Positions 1 to 6,542 of a DNA stretch of 64,000 nucleotides are shown one piece after another. This stretch comes from a virus. Position numbers and translations under genes: made by a program. The stretch lies in IMG/VR virus record IMGVR_UViG_3300037316_000027, positions 1 through 64,000 of that record, one strand, 5' to 3'. The notes beneath the pieces were generated by a model, which saw only the letters and a list, made by a program, of their open reading frames with translations, ran no database searches and was not told the DNA's origin. The stretch's first letter is position 1, and every line of letters begins with the position of its first letter.

Positions 1-2
1 TC

Positions 3-317
3 CAGACGATCTCCGAGCGCGCGGCCGAAGTCCGCCAAGTCGCGATCGACGTGAACAGTTTGATCGCCGCCGGCAAAGTCAAGCCGGTCGTTGACAAGCG
101 GACCGGAGCCATTGCCTTTCAGGGGCTTGACGACAACGTTCGCGATGGCGCGACCGACGCGTGCATCTACAGGCGGATCATGGTGACAGGCTCGTCGCTG
201 ACCAAGGCCAAGCTCGCTCAGGCCGAGGCTATCGCCGGTCGCACGGTCAACAAGCAAGCCCTCGCCGCAGGCGTGCATTCGCACGACGGCGGCGGTAGTT
301 GGCATGACGGACACTGA
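3..317 (+). CDS. Partial hypothetical phage protein (5' end outside window)
   Basis: The reading frame is open to the left edge, so only the last ~104 residues are visible; a GTG at 51 is in frame but is probably internal. The visible part is mixed alpha/beta-like, with a lysine/alanine-rich stretch and a His/Gly-rich tail ending in HDGH. I recognise no family. It is the first of a co-directional plus-strand set; a 105-bp gap separates it from the next gene. Function unknown. Confidence 0.6.
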   Translation, partial: QTISERAAEVRQVAIDVNSLIAAGKVKPVVDKRTGAIAFQGLDDNVRDGATDACIYRRIMVTGSSLTKAKLAQAEAIAGRTVNKQALAAGVHSHDGGGSWHDGH

Positions 318-422
318 GCTAGGAGCGTCGCCTTTGCCCCAAGGTGATTGCTCCCTGCGCGGGTCGGCGGAGGGTGTGCTGCCCTCCGCCGACTTCCCCT
401 CTTCCAGCACAGAGAGCGAAAC

Positions 423-1109
423 ATGAAACGCGAGAGCAAAGGCCAGCGGGTCAAGACTTTCAAGGCATTTATACCTAACTCCGATCTCACTCGGACCGAG
501 ACGCAAGTAGTCGTCTACTTCAAGGCCGACAACGGCCTCTTTTACATCTTCGACGGCGCACATATGTTTAACTCCGCCCGCGATCGGGCGAAAAAGTATA
601 GCGACGTGGGGCGCGTCAGCATCCATGCCGACATGATCACGGATAACACGCTCGACGGCATTGTGCGCGGCTTCGAAGCTATCTGCACCGCGTATGAGCA
701 TGCGATGCGCGAGGCCCAGAAAAAGAAAGTCATTCGCTTCACGTTCAAGCGCAACACGTCATGGGACGGCGAGCGGCCGGCGGCCAGCGATATCAGTTTT
801 TGCGGAACGCCAGCGGTGCATTTCACTTTTGAAGTGCTCTATCAGGTCGGCGACCAGCTCTATTACAAGCACGCCGACGACGCGAACTTGCAGTACCGTG
901 GCAAGGTCAACGAGGCGCGCTTCCGGGACGGTGACGCGGTCACCATCGATTGGACTGAAGAGCGCGAAGCGTTCTTCATGAACATGCAGGCGTCTCTTGT
1001 GTCGTTGATCCATCGCGTTGACGACTTCCAAAAGGACTTGCTCACCAACATCGATAAGGCTATAGCAGGAACCGCGCCGCTTCTGCTTGCCCACAACAAG
1101 GAAGACTGA
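423..1109 (+). CDS. Hypothetical phage protein, 228 aa
   Basis: The start at 423 is chosen over an in-frame GTG-type start at 348 because a purine-rich stretch (agagagcga) precedes the ATG and the upstream part translates to low-complexity sequence. It is a soluble protein with no membrane segment, an aromatic-rich middle and an acidic, helical C-terminus. The stop lies two bases before the rtcB start, so the two are probably co-transcribed. No family recognised. Confidence 0.75.
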   Translation: MKRESKGQRVKTFKAFIPNSDLTRTETQVVVYFKADNGLFYIFDGAHMFNSARDRAKKYSDVGRVSIHADMITDNTLDGIVRGFEAICTAYEHAMREAQKKKVIRFTFKRNTSWDGERPAASDISFCGTPAVHFTFEVLYQVGDQLYYKHADDANLQYRGKVNEARFRDGDAVTIDWTEEREAFFMNMQASLVSLIHRVDDFQKDLLTNIDKAIAGTAPLLLAHNKED

Positions 1110-1111
1110 TC

Positions 1112-2479
1112 ATGGCACAACGGACCGACCCGCACCAAGCCCGCGCTCGTGAACTTTGCATCGCTGCCGGGATCGAGCCCGACAGCCGACGCGGAGAAGG
1201 TCGCGGTCACCCTGCATGGACCGAGTACCGCGACGCCGCGCGCAAGGAGATGATCGCAGCCGAACAGGCGGAACTCGCCGCCGATCTAGCCGCCATGTCC
1301 GTGCCGGCGCAAACGGCCGACTACGCTAGCGCGCCGCTGACGATCTTCGGCGAGCACGATGCGCAGACGATCGACCAGATGAAAAACTGCATGAAGGTCG
1401 GCAATGTCGTCGCGGGCGTGATCTGCGCTGACGGGCATCTCGGCTATGCGCAGCCGGTCGGCGGCGTGATCGCCTACGACAAAGGCCACGTCTCGATCTC
1501 GGGGGTCGGGTACGATATCGGTTGCGGCAACAAGGCCGTGCGGCTTGACACGAAGTTCGCTGACATCGCCGAGCACATTCCGACGATCATCCGCGACGTG
1601 CAGAAGACGATCTCGTTCGGCGTCGGTCGCTCGAATGACGACGAACGCGTCGAACATCCGCTGTTCGACAATGCCGAGGCTTGGGCCGACGCGGACATGG
1701 AGGCGTATCGCCCGAAGGCGCAGGCGCAGCTCGGCACGGTCGGATCAGGCAACCACTATGTGGACGTGCTCCGCGACGAGGATGGCTATGTCTGGATCGG
1801 CGTTCACTTCGGCTCGCGCGGTCTGGGCCACACGTCGGCTAGCAAATATATCAAGGCGGTCGGTGGCAGGGACGGCATCAACGTCGCGCCCGCCGTCGTC
1901 GATCTTCACACGGAAGTCGGCGCTCGCTACTACGAGGCGATGAAGCTCGCCGGTAGCTACGCGTCCGCCGGTCGCGACTGGGTGACCGAGCGCGTGCGCC
2001 AGATCATCGGCGGCAACGTCACGATGGAAGTGCACAACCATCACAATTACGCGTGGGAGGAAACGCACGTCATCAACGGTGTCTCCCGCGATCTGCTCGT
2101 GGTCCGCAAGGGCGCGACGCCAGCGTTCCCGGGCCAGCTCGGTTTCGTCGGCGGCTCCATGGGTGACGACGCCGTGATCCTCGAAGGCGTCGATAGCCCG
2201 CAGGCCAAGGCAGCGCTCTATTCCACGGTGCACGGGGCCGGGCGCGTCATGGGCCGCAAGCAGGCCAAGCGCACGTTCACGAAGGCGCAGATGGATCAGT
2301 GGCTACAGGCCCGTGGTGTGACGCTGGTGGGCGCTGATCTCGATGAAAGTCCGATGGCATATCGGAGGCTCCCGGAAGTTCTGGCGCATCACGAGGCGTC
2401 TGTGCGCGTCCTGCACACGCTCCGGCCGTTCGCAGTGGCGATGGCCGGCGAAGGCGAGTTCGATCCATGGAAAGATTGA
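1112..2479 (+). CDS. rtcB: RtcB-family RNA-splicing ligase
   Basis: 455 aa. RtcB joins RNA 2',3'-cyclic-phosphate or 3'-phosphate ends to 5'-OH ends using Mn2+ and GTP. The family signature residues are in order: DIGCG (Asp135, Cys138), GSGNH (His215), HFGSRG (His232), VHNHHN (~308-311) and the guanylylated-histidine motif VHGAGR (His374). The first ~70 residues are an N-terminal extension. Length is typical of the family. It sits directly upstream of a 12-tRNA array, which suggests repair of tRNAs cut by host anticodon nucleases; that role is inferred. Its last codons overlap a tiny membrane-protein ORF. Identity is very secure; the biological target is not. Confidence 0.95.
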   Translation: MAQRTDPHQARARELCIAAGIEPDSRRGEGRGHPAWTEYRDAARKEMIAAEQAELAADLAAMSVPAQTADYASAPLTIFGEHDAQTIDQMKNCMKVGNVVAGVICADGHLGYAQPVGGVIAYDKGHVSISGVGYDIGCGNKAVRLDTKFADIAEHIPTIIRDVQKTISFGVGRSNDDERVEHPLFDNAEAWADADMEAYRPKAQAQLGTVGSGNHYVDVLRDEDGYVWIGVHFGSRGLGHTSASKYIKAVGGRDGINVAPAVVDLHTEVGARYYEAMKLAGSYASAGRDWVTERVRQIIGGNVTMEVHNHHNYAWEETHVINGVSRDLLVVRKGATPAFPGQLGFVGGSMGDDAVILEGVDSPQAKAALYSTVHGAGRVMGRKQAKRTFTKAQMDQWLQARGVTLVGADLDESPMAYRRLPEVLAHHEASVRVLHTLRPFAVAMAGEGEFDPWKD

Positions 2480-2574
2480 TTGACTTCGTTTGGCGCTATA
2501 CGCCTGCGATCTTGATCGTAGGTGCTATCCTCAGCATATCCCTGACAATTTGGGGAGCTTACTGCCGATGCTGA
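2467..2574 (+). CDS. Small single-pass membrane peptide, 35 aa
   Basis: An ATG inside the rtcB 3' end, in another frame, opens a 35-codon ORF. Residues ~13-31 form one hydrophobic helix (PAILIVGAILSISLTIWGA), with a short MERLID N-terminus and a Cys-Arg-Cys C-terminus. The overlap is typical of translational coupling. The gene is too short for standard callers. No function assigned; it could be a chance ORF, though the clean transmembrane pattern argues otherwise. Confidence 0.45.
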   Translation: MERLIDFVWRYTPAILIVGAILSISLTIWGAYCRC

Positions 2575-2578
2575 GGAC

Positions 2579-2607
2579 TTGACAAGTCATCCGGCTTCGT
2601 CTATAAG
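2579..2607 (+). promoter_or_regulatory. Sigma-70-type promoter of the tRNA array
   Basis: TTGACA (2579-2584), exactly 17 bp, then TATAAG (2602-2607): a near-consensus promoter immediately downstream of the rtcB-associated genes. The predicted start near 2614 lies just before a highly structured segment and the tRNA cluster, so the array likely has its own strong transcript. Confidence 0.75.
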
Positions 2608-2630
2608 CCGCAACTCAATCGCGACGAGAG

Positions 2631-2745
2631 CCCAGTGGCCCGTCCATACCGCCCCGTAGGCGCACCGCTTCGGCGGTCCCCGAGTTCGCTCGGGTAGCGT
2701 CACGGGGATGCACTGGGAAACGAACGAGGCGTCATCTGCACGCCT
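2631..2745 (+). ncRNA. Candidate structured RNA at the head of the tRNA transcript
   Basis: A perfect 7-bp closing stem (2631-2637 with 2711-2717) and a second stem (2639-2643 with 2702-2706) enclose three hairpins: a 4-bp stem at 2650-2662, a 5-bp stem with a TTCG tetraloop at 2664-2677, and a 6-bp stem with a TTCG tetraloop at 2679-2694. A further 6-bp hairpin follows at 2727-2745. The cloverleaf-like fold lacks tRNA T-loop and anticodon features, so it is not a tRNA. No convincing ORF covers it. It could be a leader, a processing element or an independent small RNA. Confidence 0.5.
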
Positions 2746-2816
2746 ACAACGTCGAAACGAAAGAAGACGATGAAGCTCGAAGGCCACACAAGCTATTGAT
2801 GCTCGCTCCACGTTTT

Positions 2817-2900
2817 GGGCGGGCTGGGCATGAGTGAGCCTACCGATCTGTAAAATCGTTCCTTAAGGTGTGAAGGTGCAAATTCCTTCTCCGCCCACCA
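2817..2900 (+). tRNA. tRNA-Tyr(GTA)
   Basis: Class II tRNA with acceptor GGGCGGG paired to TCCGCCC (one G-U), anticodon loop CTGTAAA, a long variable arm and encoded CCA. The T-loop appears to be 8 nt, slightly irregular. Confidence 0.85.
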
Positions 2901-2968
2901 TTGCTGAAAGAACTGATCCGATGATGCGACGCGCGAATAGCAACAGTCCGATGAACCCTGCCCCATTT

Positions 2969-3047
2969 CTGGGCGTGGGGGAGTTTGGCCGTCCCCGCTA
3001 CTCTCGGACAGTAGAGATCGAAGGTTCAAATCCTTCCGCCCCGACCA
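2969..3047 (+). tRNA. tRNA-Pro(CGG)
   Basis: Anticodon loop CTCGGAC on a perfect 5-bp stem, a GGGG/CCCC D-stem, a perfect T-stem and encoded CCA. The acceptor has one mismatch at pair 2-71. Confidence 0.88.
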
Positions 3048-3105
3048 TTCTCACAACATCGACTATTAGCGCCGCCGCGCAATCGCAAAGCTGGTCCTGA
3101 TCTAT

Positions 3106-3179
3106 ACAGGATTGGTGTAGCGGTAGCACGGCGGTCTCCAAAACCGCTGGCCATGGTTCGAACCCATGATCCTGTGCCA
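3106..3179 (+). tRNA. tRNA-Trp(CCA)
   Basis: Perfect 7-bp acceptor (ACAGGAT/ATCCTGT), anticodon loop CTCCAAA, discriminator G and encoded CCA. Confidence 0.93.
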
Positions 3180-3180
3180 T

Positions 3181-3255
3181 GCGGGTTTGGTGTAACGGTA
3201 GCACAACGGGCTCTGAACCCGTTAGGTCAAGGTTCGAAACCTTGAGCCCGTGCCA
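3181..3255 (+). tRNA. tRNA-Gln(CTG)
   Basis: Anticodon loop CTCTGAA on an ACGGG/CCCGT stem, a perfect T-arm and encoded CCA. The acceptor GCGGGTT/AGCCCGT uses wobble pairs. It lies one base after tRNA-Trp. Confidence 0.92.
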
Positions 3256-3257
3256 AC

Positions 3258-3333
3258 GTCGATGTAGCTCAGCGGTAGAGCAATCCTTTCGTAAGGGGTA
3301 GGTCGCAGGTTCGATCCCATGCCATCGGCACCA
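3258..3333 (+). tRNA. tRNA-Thr(CGT)
   Basis: Acceptor GTCGATG pairs with CATCGGC; anticodon loop TTCGTAA; CCA encoded. The T-stem GCAGG pairs with CC-TGC only if one adenine is bulged, an unusual insertion that may weaken the elbow. Confidence 0.82.
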
Positions 3334-3337
3334 ATTC

Positions 3338-3414
3338 GCCAGTCTAGCTCAGTCAGGTAGAGCGCCGGGCTCATAATCCGGATGTCGTCGGTTCAAATCC
3401 CTCGGCTGGCACCA
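3338..3414 (+). tRNA. tRNA-Met(CAT), elongator-like
   Basis: Acceptor GCCAGTC/GGCTGGC, D-arm GCTC/GAGC, anticodon loop CTCATAA, CCA encoded. The paired 1-72 end and the absence of the GGG/CCC initiator anticodon stem favour an elongator. The T-stem has two mismatches. Ile2 with a modified CAU cannot be excluded. Confidence 0.85.
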
Positions 3415-3457
3415 ATCATCGGCAACTCGTGAGAGCTGCCGACATCTGATAACACAA

Positions 3458-3533
3458 GGGGCGATAGCTCAGATGGGAGAGCACCTGTTCTGCAAGCAGG
3501 GGGTCGCCGGTTCGAGGCCGGCTCGCTCCACCA
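3458..3533 (+). tRNA. tRNA-Ala(TGC) with C33
   Basis: All helices pair and the G3-U70 alanine identity pair is present. The anticodon loop reads TCTGCAA, so position 33 is C rather than the near-universal U. CCA is encoded. Confidence 0.88.
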
Positions 3534-3540
3534 AAGAATG

Positions 3541-3615
3541 CCCCGTGTAGCTCAGCGGTAGAGCAAGCGGTCGATAACCGCTAGGTCGCTGGTTCAAATC
3601 CAGTCACGGGCACCA
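3541..3615 (+). tRNA. tRNA-Ile(GAT) with C33
   Basis: Anticodon loop TCGATAA on a perfect AGCGG/CCGCT stem, so C33 again replaces U33. Six of seven acceptor pairs form, with a C1-C72 mismatch. CCA encoded. Confidence 0.83.
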
Positions 3616-3660
3616 ACAAGGAGACGCGCGTCATGTCATCAAGTAGTAGTCGATCGTTAC

Positions 3661-3748
3661 GGAAGGGTGGCAGAGAGGCAATGCAGCGGCTTGCTAAGCC
3701 GTACTAGGTTTGCGCCTAGCGTGTGTTCGATCCACACCCCTTCCGCCA
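3661..3748 (+). tRNA. tRNA-Ser(GCT)
   Basis: Class II tRNA: acceptor GGAAGGG/CCCTTCC, anticodon loop TTGCTAA, a long variable arm (CTAGG/CCTAG), a perfect T-arm, discriminator G and encoded CCA. Confidence 0.92.
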
Positions 3749-3752
3749 GACT

Positions 3753-3839
3753 GGAGGGTGGCGTGTACGGTCGCACGAACGGTCCCGAAAACCGCGCCCG
3801 GCGCAAGCCGTGATGGTTCAATTCCTTCACCCTCCGCCA
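3753..3839 (+). tRNA. tRNA-Ser(CGA) with C33
   Basis: Class II tRNA: perfect acceptor GGAGGGT/ACCCTCC, variable-arm hairpin CGGC-GCAA-GCCG and encoded CCA. The anticodon loop CCCGAAA again has C33. The T-stem has one mismatch and so does the anticodon stem. Confidence 0.78.
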
Positions 3840-3843
3840 ATCC

Positions 3844-3918
3844 GCAGAGATAGCTCAGAGGTAGAGCGGCACGTTGAAGGCGTGCGCGTCAGTGGTTCGA
3901 TCCCATTTCTCTGCACCA
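3844..3918 (+). tRNA. tRNA-Phe(GAA)
   Basis: Perfect acceptor GCAGAGA/TCTCTGC, anticodon loop TTGAAGG on GCACG/CGTGC, encoded CCA. Confidence 0.92.
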
Positions 3919-3925
3919 CTGTTGT

Positions 3926-4001
3926 TTGGGGATAGCTCAGCCGGTAGAGCGACGCGCTGTTAACGCGTAGGTCGCAGGTTCGAACCCTGCTCCCCGAGCC
4001 A
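3926..4001 (+). tRNA. tRNA-Asn(GTT)
   Basis: Anticodon loop CTGTTAA on ACGCG/CGCGT, perfect T-stem GCAGG/CCTGC, acceptor TTGGGGA/TCCCCGA and encoded CCA. Last tRNA of the array. Confidence 0.92.
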
Positions 4002-4051
4002 TCGGCAACCATTTGCCTCTTCATGCGTTGTCGGTGAAGGAGGATACTCTC

Positions 4052-4207
4052 ATGGTAGTTATTCTATTGCTCGTCGCCCTGATCTGCGAAGTTCTGGCAG
4101 CCCTTGGCGTCCCACTCGGCAATCGTGTTCACCTAGGCTGGCTTGGCCTCGCCTTCATGATCGCCGCGATGCTGGTCGGTCCGATGTCCTTGCTCGTTAG
4201 GGGTTGA
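4052..4207 (+). CDS. Small two-helix membrane protein, 51 aa
   Basis: A consensus ribosome binding site (AAGGAGG, 4038-4043 region) lies eight bases before the ATG, which fixes this start rather than the upstream in-frame TTG/CTG region. Two hydrophobic segments (about residues 2-17 and 24-46) separated by a short Gly/Asn/Arg loop suggest a two-pass inner-membrane protein. It closes the tRNA transcript before a terminator. Function unknown. Confidence 0.7.
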   Translation: MVVILLLVALICEVLAALGVPLGNRVHLGWLGLAFMIAAMLVGPMSLLVRG

Positions 4208-4310
4208 CAGCCGCCACGAAATATGCGATGTACTCGCGAATGAGTTCCACCCCGCCGGGCGCTGGCAAGCAGTAAGCTCGGATTTGCGCGACGGAAAGAA
4301 ACATGAACGG

Positions 4311-4345
4311 ACGCCGCCCGGCTTGCAGGGCGGCGTTTTTCTTTT
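4311..4345 (+). terminator. Rho-independent terminator after the tRNA array
   Basis: A perfect 9-bp GC-rich stem (4311-4319 with 4328-4336), an 8-nt loop, then TTTTCTTTT. It ends the rtcB/tRNA transcript. Confidence 0.85.
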
Positions 4346-4418
4346 GAGACCCCCTTGCATTCACTCCAGAGTTAGTGTAGGCATCGTTCTGCATTAACCA
4401 TATCTGGAGCTGCCGCTG

Positions 4419-4688
4419 ATGTCTCATTTCACCTTGGTCAACGCCCGCCACACTCAAGGTCTCGCTGCTTATCGCGCCGGTCTCACTCTCAAAGAACTGA
4501 TCACAACGGCCGAAGAGATCGACCTGATGCACGAACAGGTCCAGCCCGGCGAAAACGCGCACGCCGAACATCAAGAGATCGCCAACGCCGGCCCGTCCCT
4601 CATCGCTGGTTTCGCAGATGGCCTGCTCGACGACATTCGGAAGCTGGCCAACTCAACCAATCTCACGCGTCGCGGTCAATCCGCCTAA
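4419..4688 (+). CDS. Small hypothetical phage protein, 89 aa
   Basis: The ATG at 4419 is preceded by a TGGAG box. The protein is soluble and mostly helical, with an acidic middle and a basic end. No motif recognised. It follows the terminator, so it starts a new unit; TTGCAT with a weak TAGGCA 17 bp downstream, near 4357-4385, could serve it. Confidence 0.7.
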   Translation: MSHFTLVNARHTQGLAAYRAGLTLKELITTAEEIDLMHEQVQPGENAHAEHQEIANAGPSLIAGFADGLLDDIRKLANSTNLTRRGQSA

Positions 4689-4710
4689 CCCCTTACCTGT
4701 CCCCCGACCC

Positions 4711-4731
4711 CGCCCGCTTACATAGCGGGCG
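4711..4731 (+). other. Intercistronic hairpin
   Basis: An 8-bp perfect stem (4711-4718 with 4724-4731) with a 5-nt loop lies between the genes ending 4688 and starting 4753. No T-run follows, so it is more likely an mRNA processing or stability element than a terminator. Confidence 0.4.
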
Positions 4732-4752
4732 CACTTATGTAAAGGATCAGCC

Positions 4753-5298
4753 ATGCCCGTCGTAGAGAAGCGATACCTGTCCCTGTTCGATAGCGCCGGT
4801 CGCAAGAAAGTGCCGATGTTCTCCGGTCTGCTCGCATACTTCCCCGACGCCTGCGCCGCTGTTGCCGAGCACTCGTACAAGGGCAACGAGAAGCACAATC
4901 CGGGCGAGCCGCTGCATCACGCGCGCGGCAAGAGCATGGATCACACCGACTGCATCATCCGTCACGTGGTGAACTACAAGGGGATGGACGGCGATTGTGA
5001 GGAAGTCGTCGCGCTGGCGTGGCGCGCTCTGGCGCTCGCGCAGGAATTTCTGGAACGCAAGCACGCGCTGACGTTGCCCGAGGGCGTTGTTGATGCGCGC
5101 GCCTTCCCAGAGACCAACTCACTCGTTGGCCCGAACGGAGAGCAGGCTCCCGCAGAATTCAAGCCGACGCCGCGTGACATTGAACGAGACCGGGTCATCG
5201 ATCGGCTCGTTGCTGACCGTATCGAGCTTCTCGCGCCGGGCTCGCCGATACCCGATACCGAATTCATACCCGATCGATTGCAGTCACGGCGACGCTGA
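4753..5298 (+). CDS. dATP/dGTP diphosphohydrolase-like (DUF5664-type) protein
   Basis: 181 aa. Residues ~22-110 match the pattern of the phage DUF5664/dGTP-diphosphohydrolase N-terminal family: an FSGLLAYFPDA-like segment, a KHNPG motif, a K-S-x-D-H-x-D-C-x-x-R-H helix and a C-terminal AWRALALAQ helix with preceding acidic residues that would bind metal. Such proteins are thought to act on purine dNTPs. The C-terminal ~70 residues look like a tail. An AAAGGA box precedes the ATG. The stop overlaps the next start by one base. Assignment is by pattern recognition only. Confidence 0.6.
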   Translation: MPVVEKRYLSLFDSAGRKKVPMFSGLLAYFPDACAAVAEHSYKGNEKHNPGEPLHHARGKSMDHTDCIIRHVVNYKGMDGDCEEVVALAWRALALAQEFLERKHALTLPEGVVDARAFPETNSLVGPNGEQAPAEFKPTPRDIERDRVIDRLVADRIELLAPGSPIPDTEFIPDRLQSRRR

Positions 5299-5735
5299 TG
5301 GCCAAGGAGAAATCTCTTTGGGGCCGATGCCAGACAGGCATCAAGAACCTGAAGGAGTGCGGACACGCGACGCACTTCTGTCGGCTGGAGAACTCCGCAG
5401 GCGAAGGCAACCCGGATGTTGAAGGCGTGATCAATGGGGATCAGTGCTGGATCGAACTGAAATCGAACCTGCGGCCGAAGCGGCCGAACACCATGGTCCG
5501 ATCGAAGACGCGGGAGAGCCAGTCGATCTGGCACAACGCTAGAACGACAGCCGGCAGCAAGATACACTGGGTCCTGATACAGGTCGGCGAAGCGCACAAG
5601 GCTAAGCTCTACCTGATCCCCGGGAGCTTCTACGATGAGATCATCGCGACCGAGGCCGATCTCGCCGCGCTGAGTGTGATAGACCCGAACGAGAACATGG
5701 CCTCTGTGCTCTTGAGAGCATGTGAAGGCTGGTAA
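5298..5735 (+). CDS. PD-(D/E)XK-superfamily nuclease-like protein
   Basis: 145 aa. The segment G-N-P-D followed ~12 residues later by W-I-E-L-K is the classical PD-(D/E)XK metal-binding core, as in Holliday-junction resolvase or VRR-NUC-like phage nucleases. The His/Cys residues nearer the N-terminus do not form an obvious finger. It is translationally coupled to the gene upstream (TGATG overlap). It probably acts in DNA or RNA processing; the substrate cannot be read from sequence. Confidence 0.6.
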   Translation: MAKEKSLWGRCQTGIKNLKECGHATHFCRLENSAGEGNPDVEGVINGDQCWIELKSNLRPKRPNTMVRSKTRESQSIWHNARTTAGSKIHWVLIQVGEAHKAKLYLIPGSFYDEIIATEADLAALSVIDPNENMASVLLRACEGW

Positions 5736-5744
5736 GGTGCCCTT

Positions 5745-6182
5745 GTGAGCATGAAGACGGATAAAACGGTCAAGGAGGCGGCGGAGGCTTTGCTCTTGCA
5801 AGTGAGCTACGTGGACATCTATGGCCGCAAAGTCGGGCTCACCTACAAGGCTATTCTGAAGAAGCTGCATGAGAGCTTCCCGAATGGGTCGCCAAACTGG
5901 CCGAAGTACCGCACGTCGCTGCGCTCGTTGCAGATGGTGGCTTACGCGCTGAATGGCTCTGACAAGAAGATGCCAGTGCGGCGTCGCTCGTCGAAAGTTC
6001 TGGCTCGGGACTTCGCCCGGGTGCTGCTTCTTAAAACAGACGAACACGGAAAACGCCTCAGCTATGTTTCGATCGCTCGACAAGTCAAACGAAAGTTTCC
6101 TGAGTATGATTATCTTTCAGCCGAGCAACTAGGCGGTCTCGCGCTGTATCTATCCAAGCAATTCAGATTGCCCCCTCGTTAA
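5745..6182 (+). CDS. Basic protein with two tandem helix-turn-helix-like repeats
   Basis: 145 aa. GTG at 5745 is favoured (AAGG seven bases upstream); ATG at 5751 is the alternative. Two halves resemble each other: each has a D-x-x-G-(K/R) turn, a (T)Y-x-x-I-x-x-x-(L/V) helix and an F-P end (~residues 24-50 and ~96-121). This suggests an internal duplication of a DNA-binding module. It is strongly basic. A regulatory or DNA-binding role is inference. Confidence 0.65.
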   Translation: MSMKTDKTVKEAAEALLLQVSYVDIYGRKVGLTYKAILKKLHESFPNGSPNWPKYRTSLRSLQMVAYALNGSDKKMPVRRRSSKVLARDFARVLLLKTDEHGKRLSYVSIARQVKRKFPEYDYLSAEQLGGLALYLSKQFRLPPR

Positions 6183-6185
6183 TCC

Positions 6186-6542
6186 ATGGCGCAAGACCCG
6201 GAGAAGATCAAAGCCAAACATCTACGCTACAAGCGAAGCCCCAAAGGCCACGCGCGGACGATGCGATACCAGCATTCTCCGAAGTACCTTGAACGAAAAC
6301 GCGCCTATCAAACATCGCCTAGAGGCAAGGCAACAAACAGGGAATACAAATCATGGGTAAGTCAAAAACAGATGCCGAGCGTCTCGCCGACGCCAACGAT
6401 ATCATCCGCAACAAAGAGACCACCATCCGGGCGCTCAACAAGGAGTTGCGGAGCCGCTCCCAAAGCAACGACACGGCCGAAAGCCTCCGCGAAGAAATCT
6501 TCGGGCTCGAAGCGTACACGCGTGAGCCGCCGACGTGGCTGA
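6186..6542 (+). CDS. Basic repeat protein, possible HNH-endonuclease remnant
   Basis: 118 aa. Residues 1-60 contain repeats of the type R-Y-x-x-S-P-K-(G/Y), like the N-terminal repeats of endonuclease VII-type HNH proteins, including the one encoded at 53320-53814. No Cys/His nuclease core follows. The last ~63 codons overlap the next gene in another frame and are Ser/Thr/Pro/Lys-rich, as expected of a shadow frame. It may be a truncated homing-type gene whose 3' part was lost. Confidence 0.45.
   Translation: MAQDPEKIKAKHLRYKRSPKGHARTMRYQHSPKYLERKRAYQTSPRGKATNREYKSWVSQKQMPSVSPTPTISSATKRPPSGRSTRSCGAAPKATTRPKASAKKSSGSKRTRVSRRRG

Noticed and set aside
4204-4234. TTGACA overlapping the stop of the gene ending 4207
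   Set aside because: No -10 at 16-18 bp; the best match (TGTACT) is at 19 bp, so I do not call a promoter.
4304-4348. Short ORF starting at 4304 over the terminator
   Set aside because: It is created by the terminator stem and T-run; no ribosome binding site.
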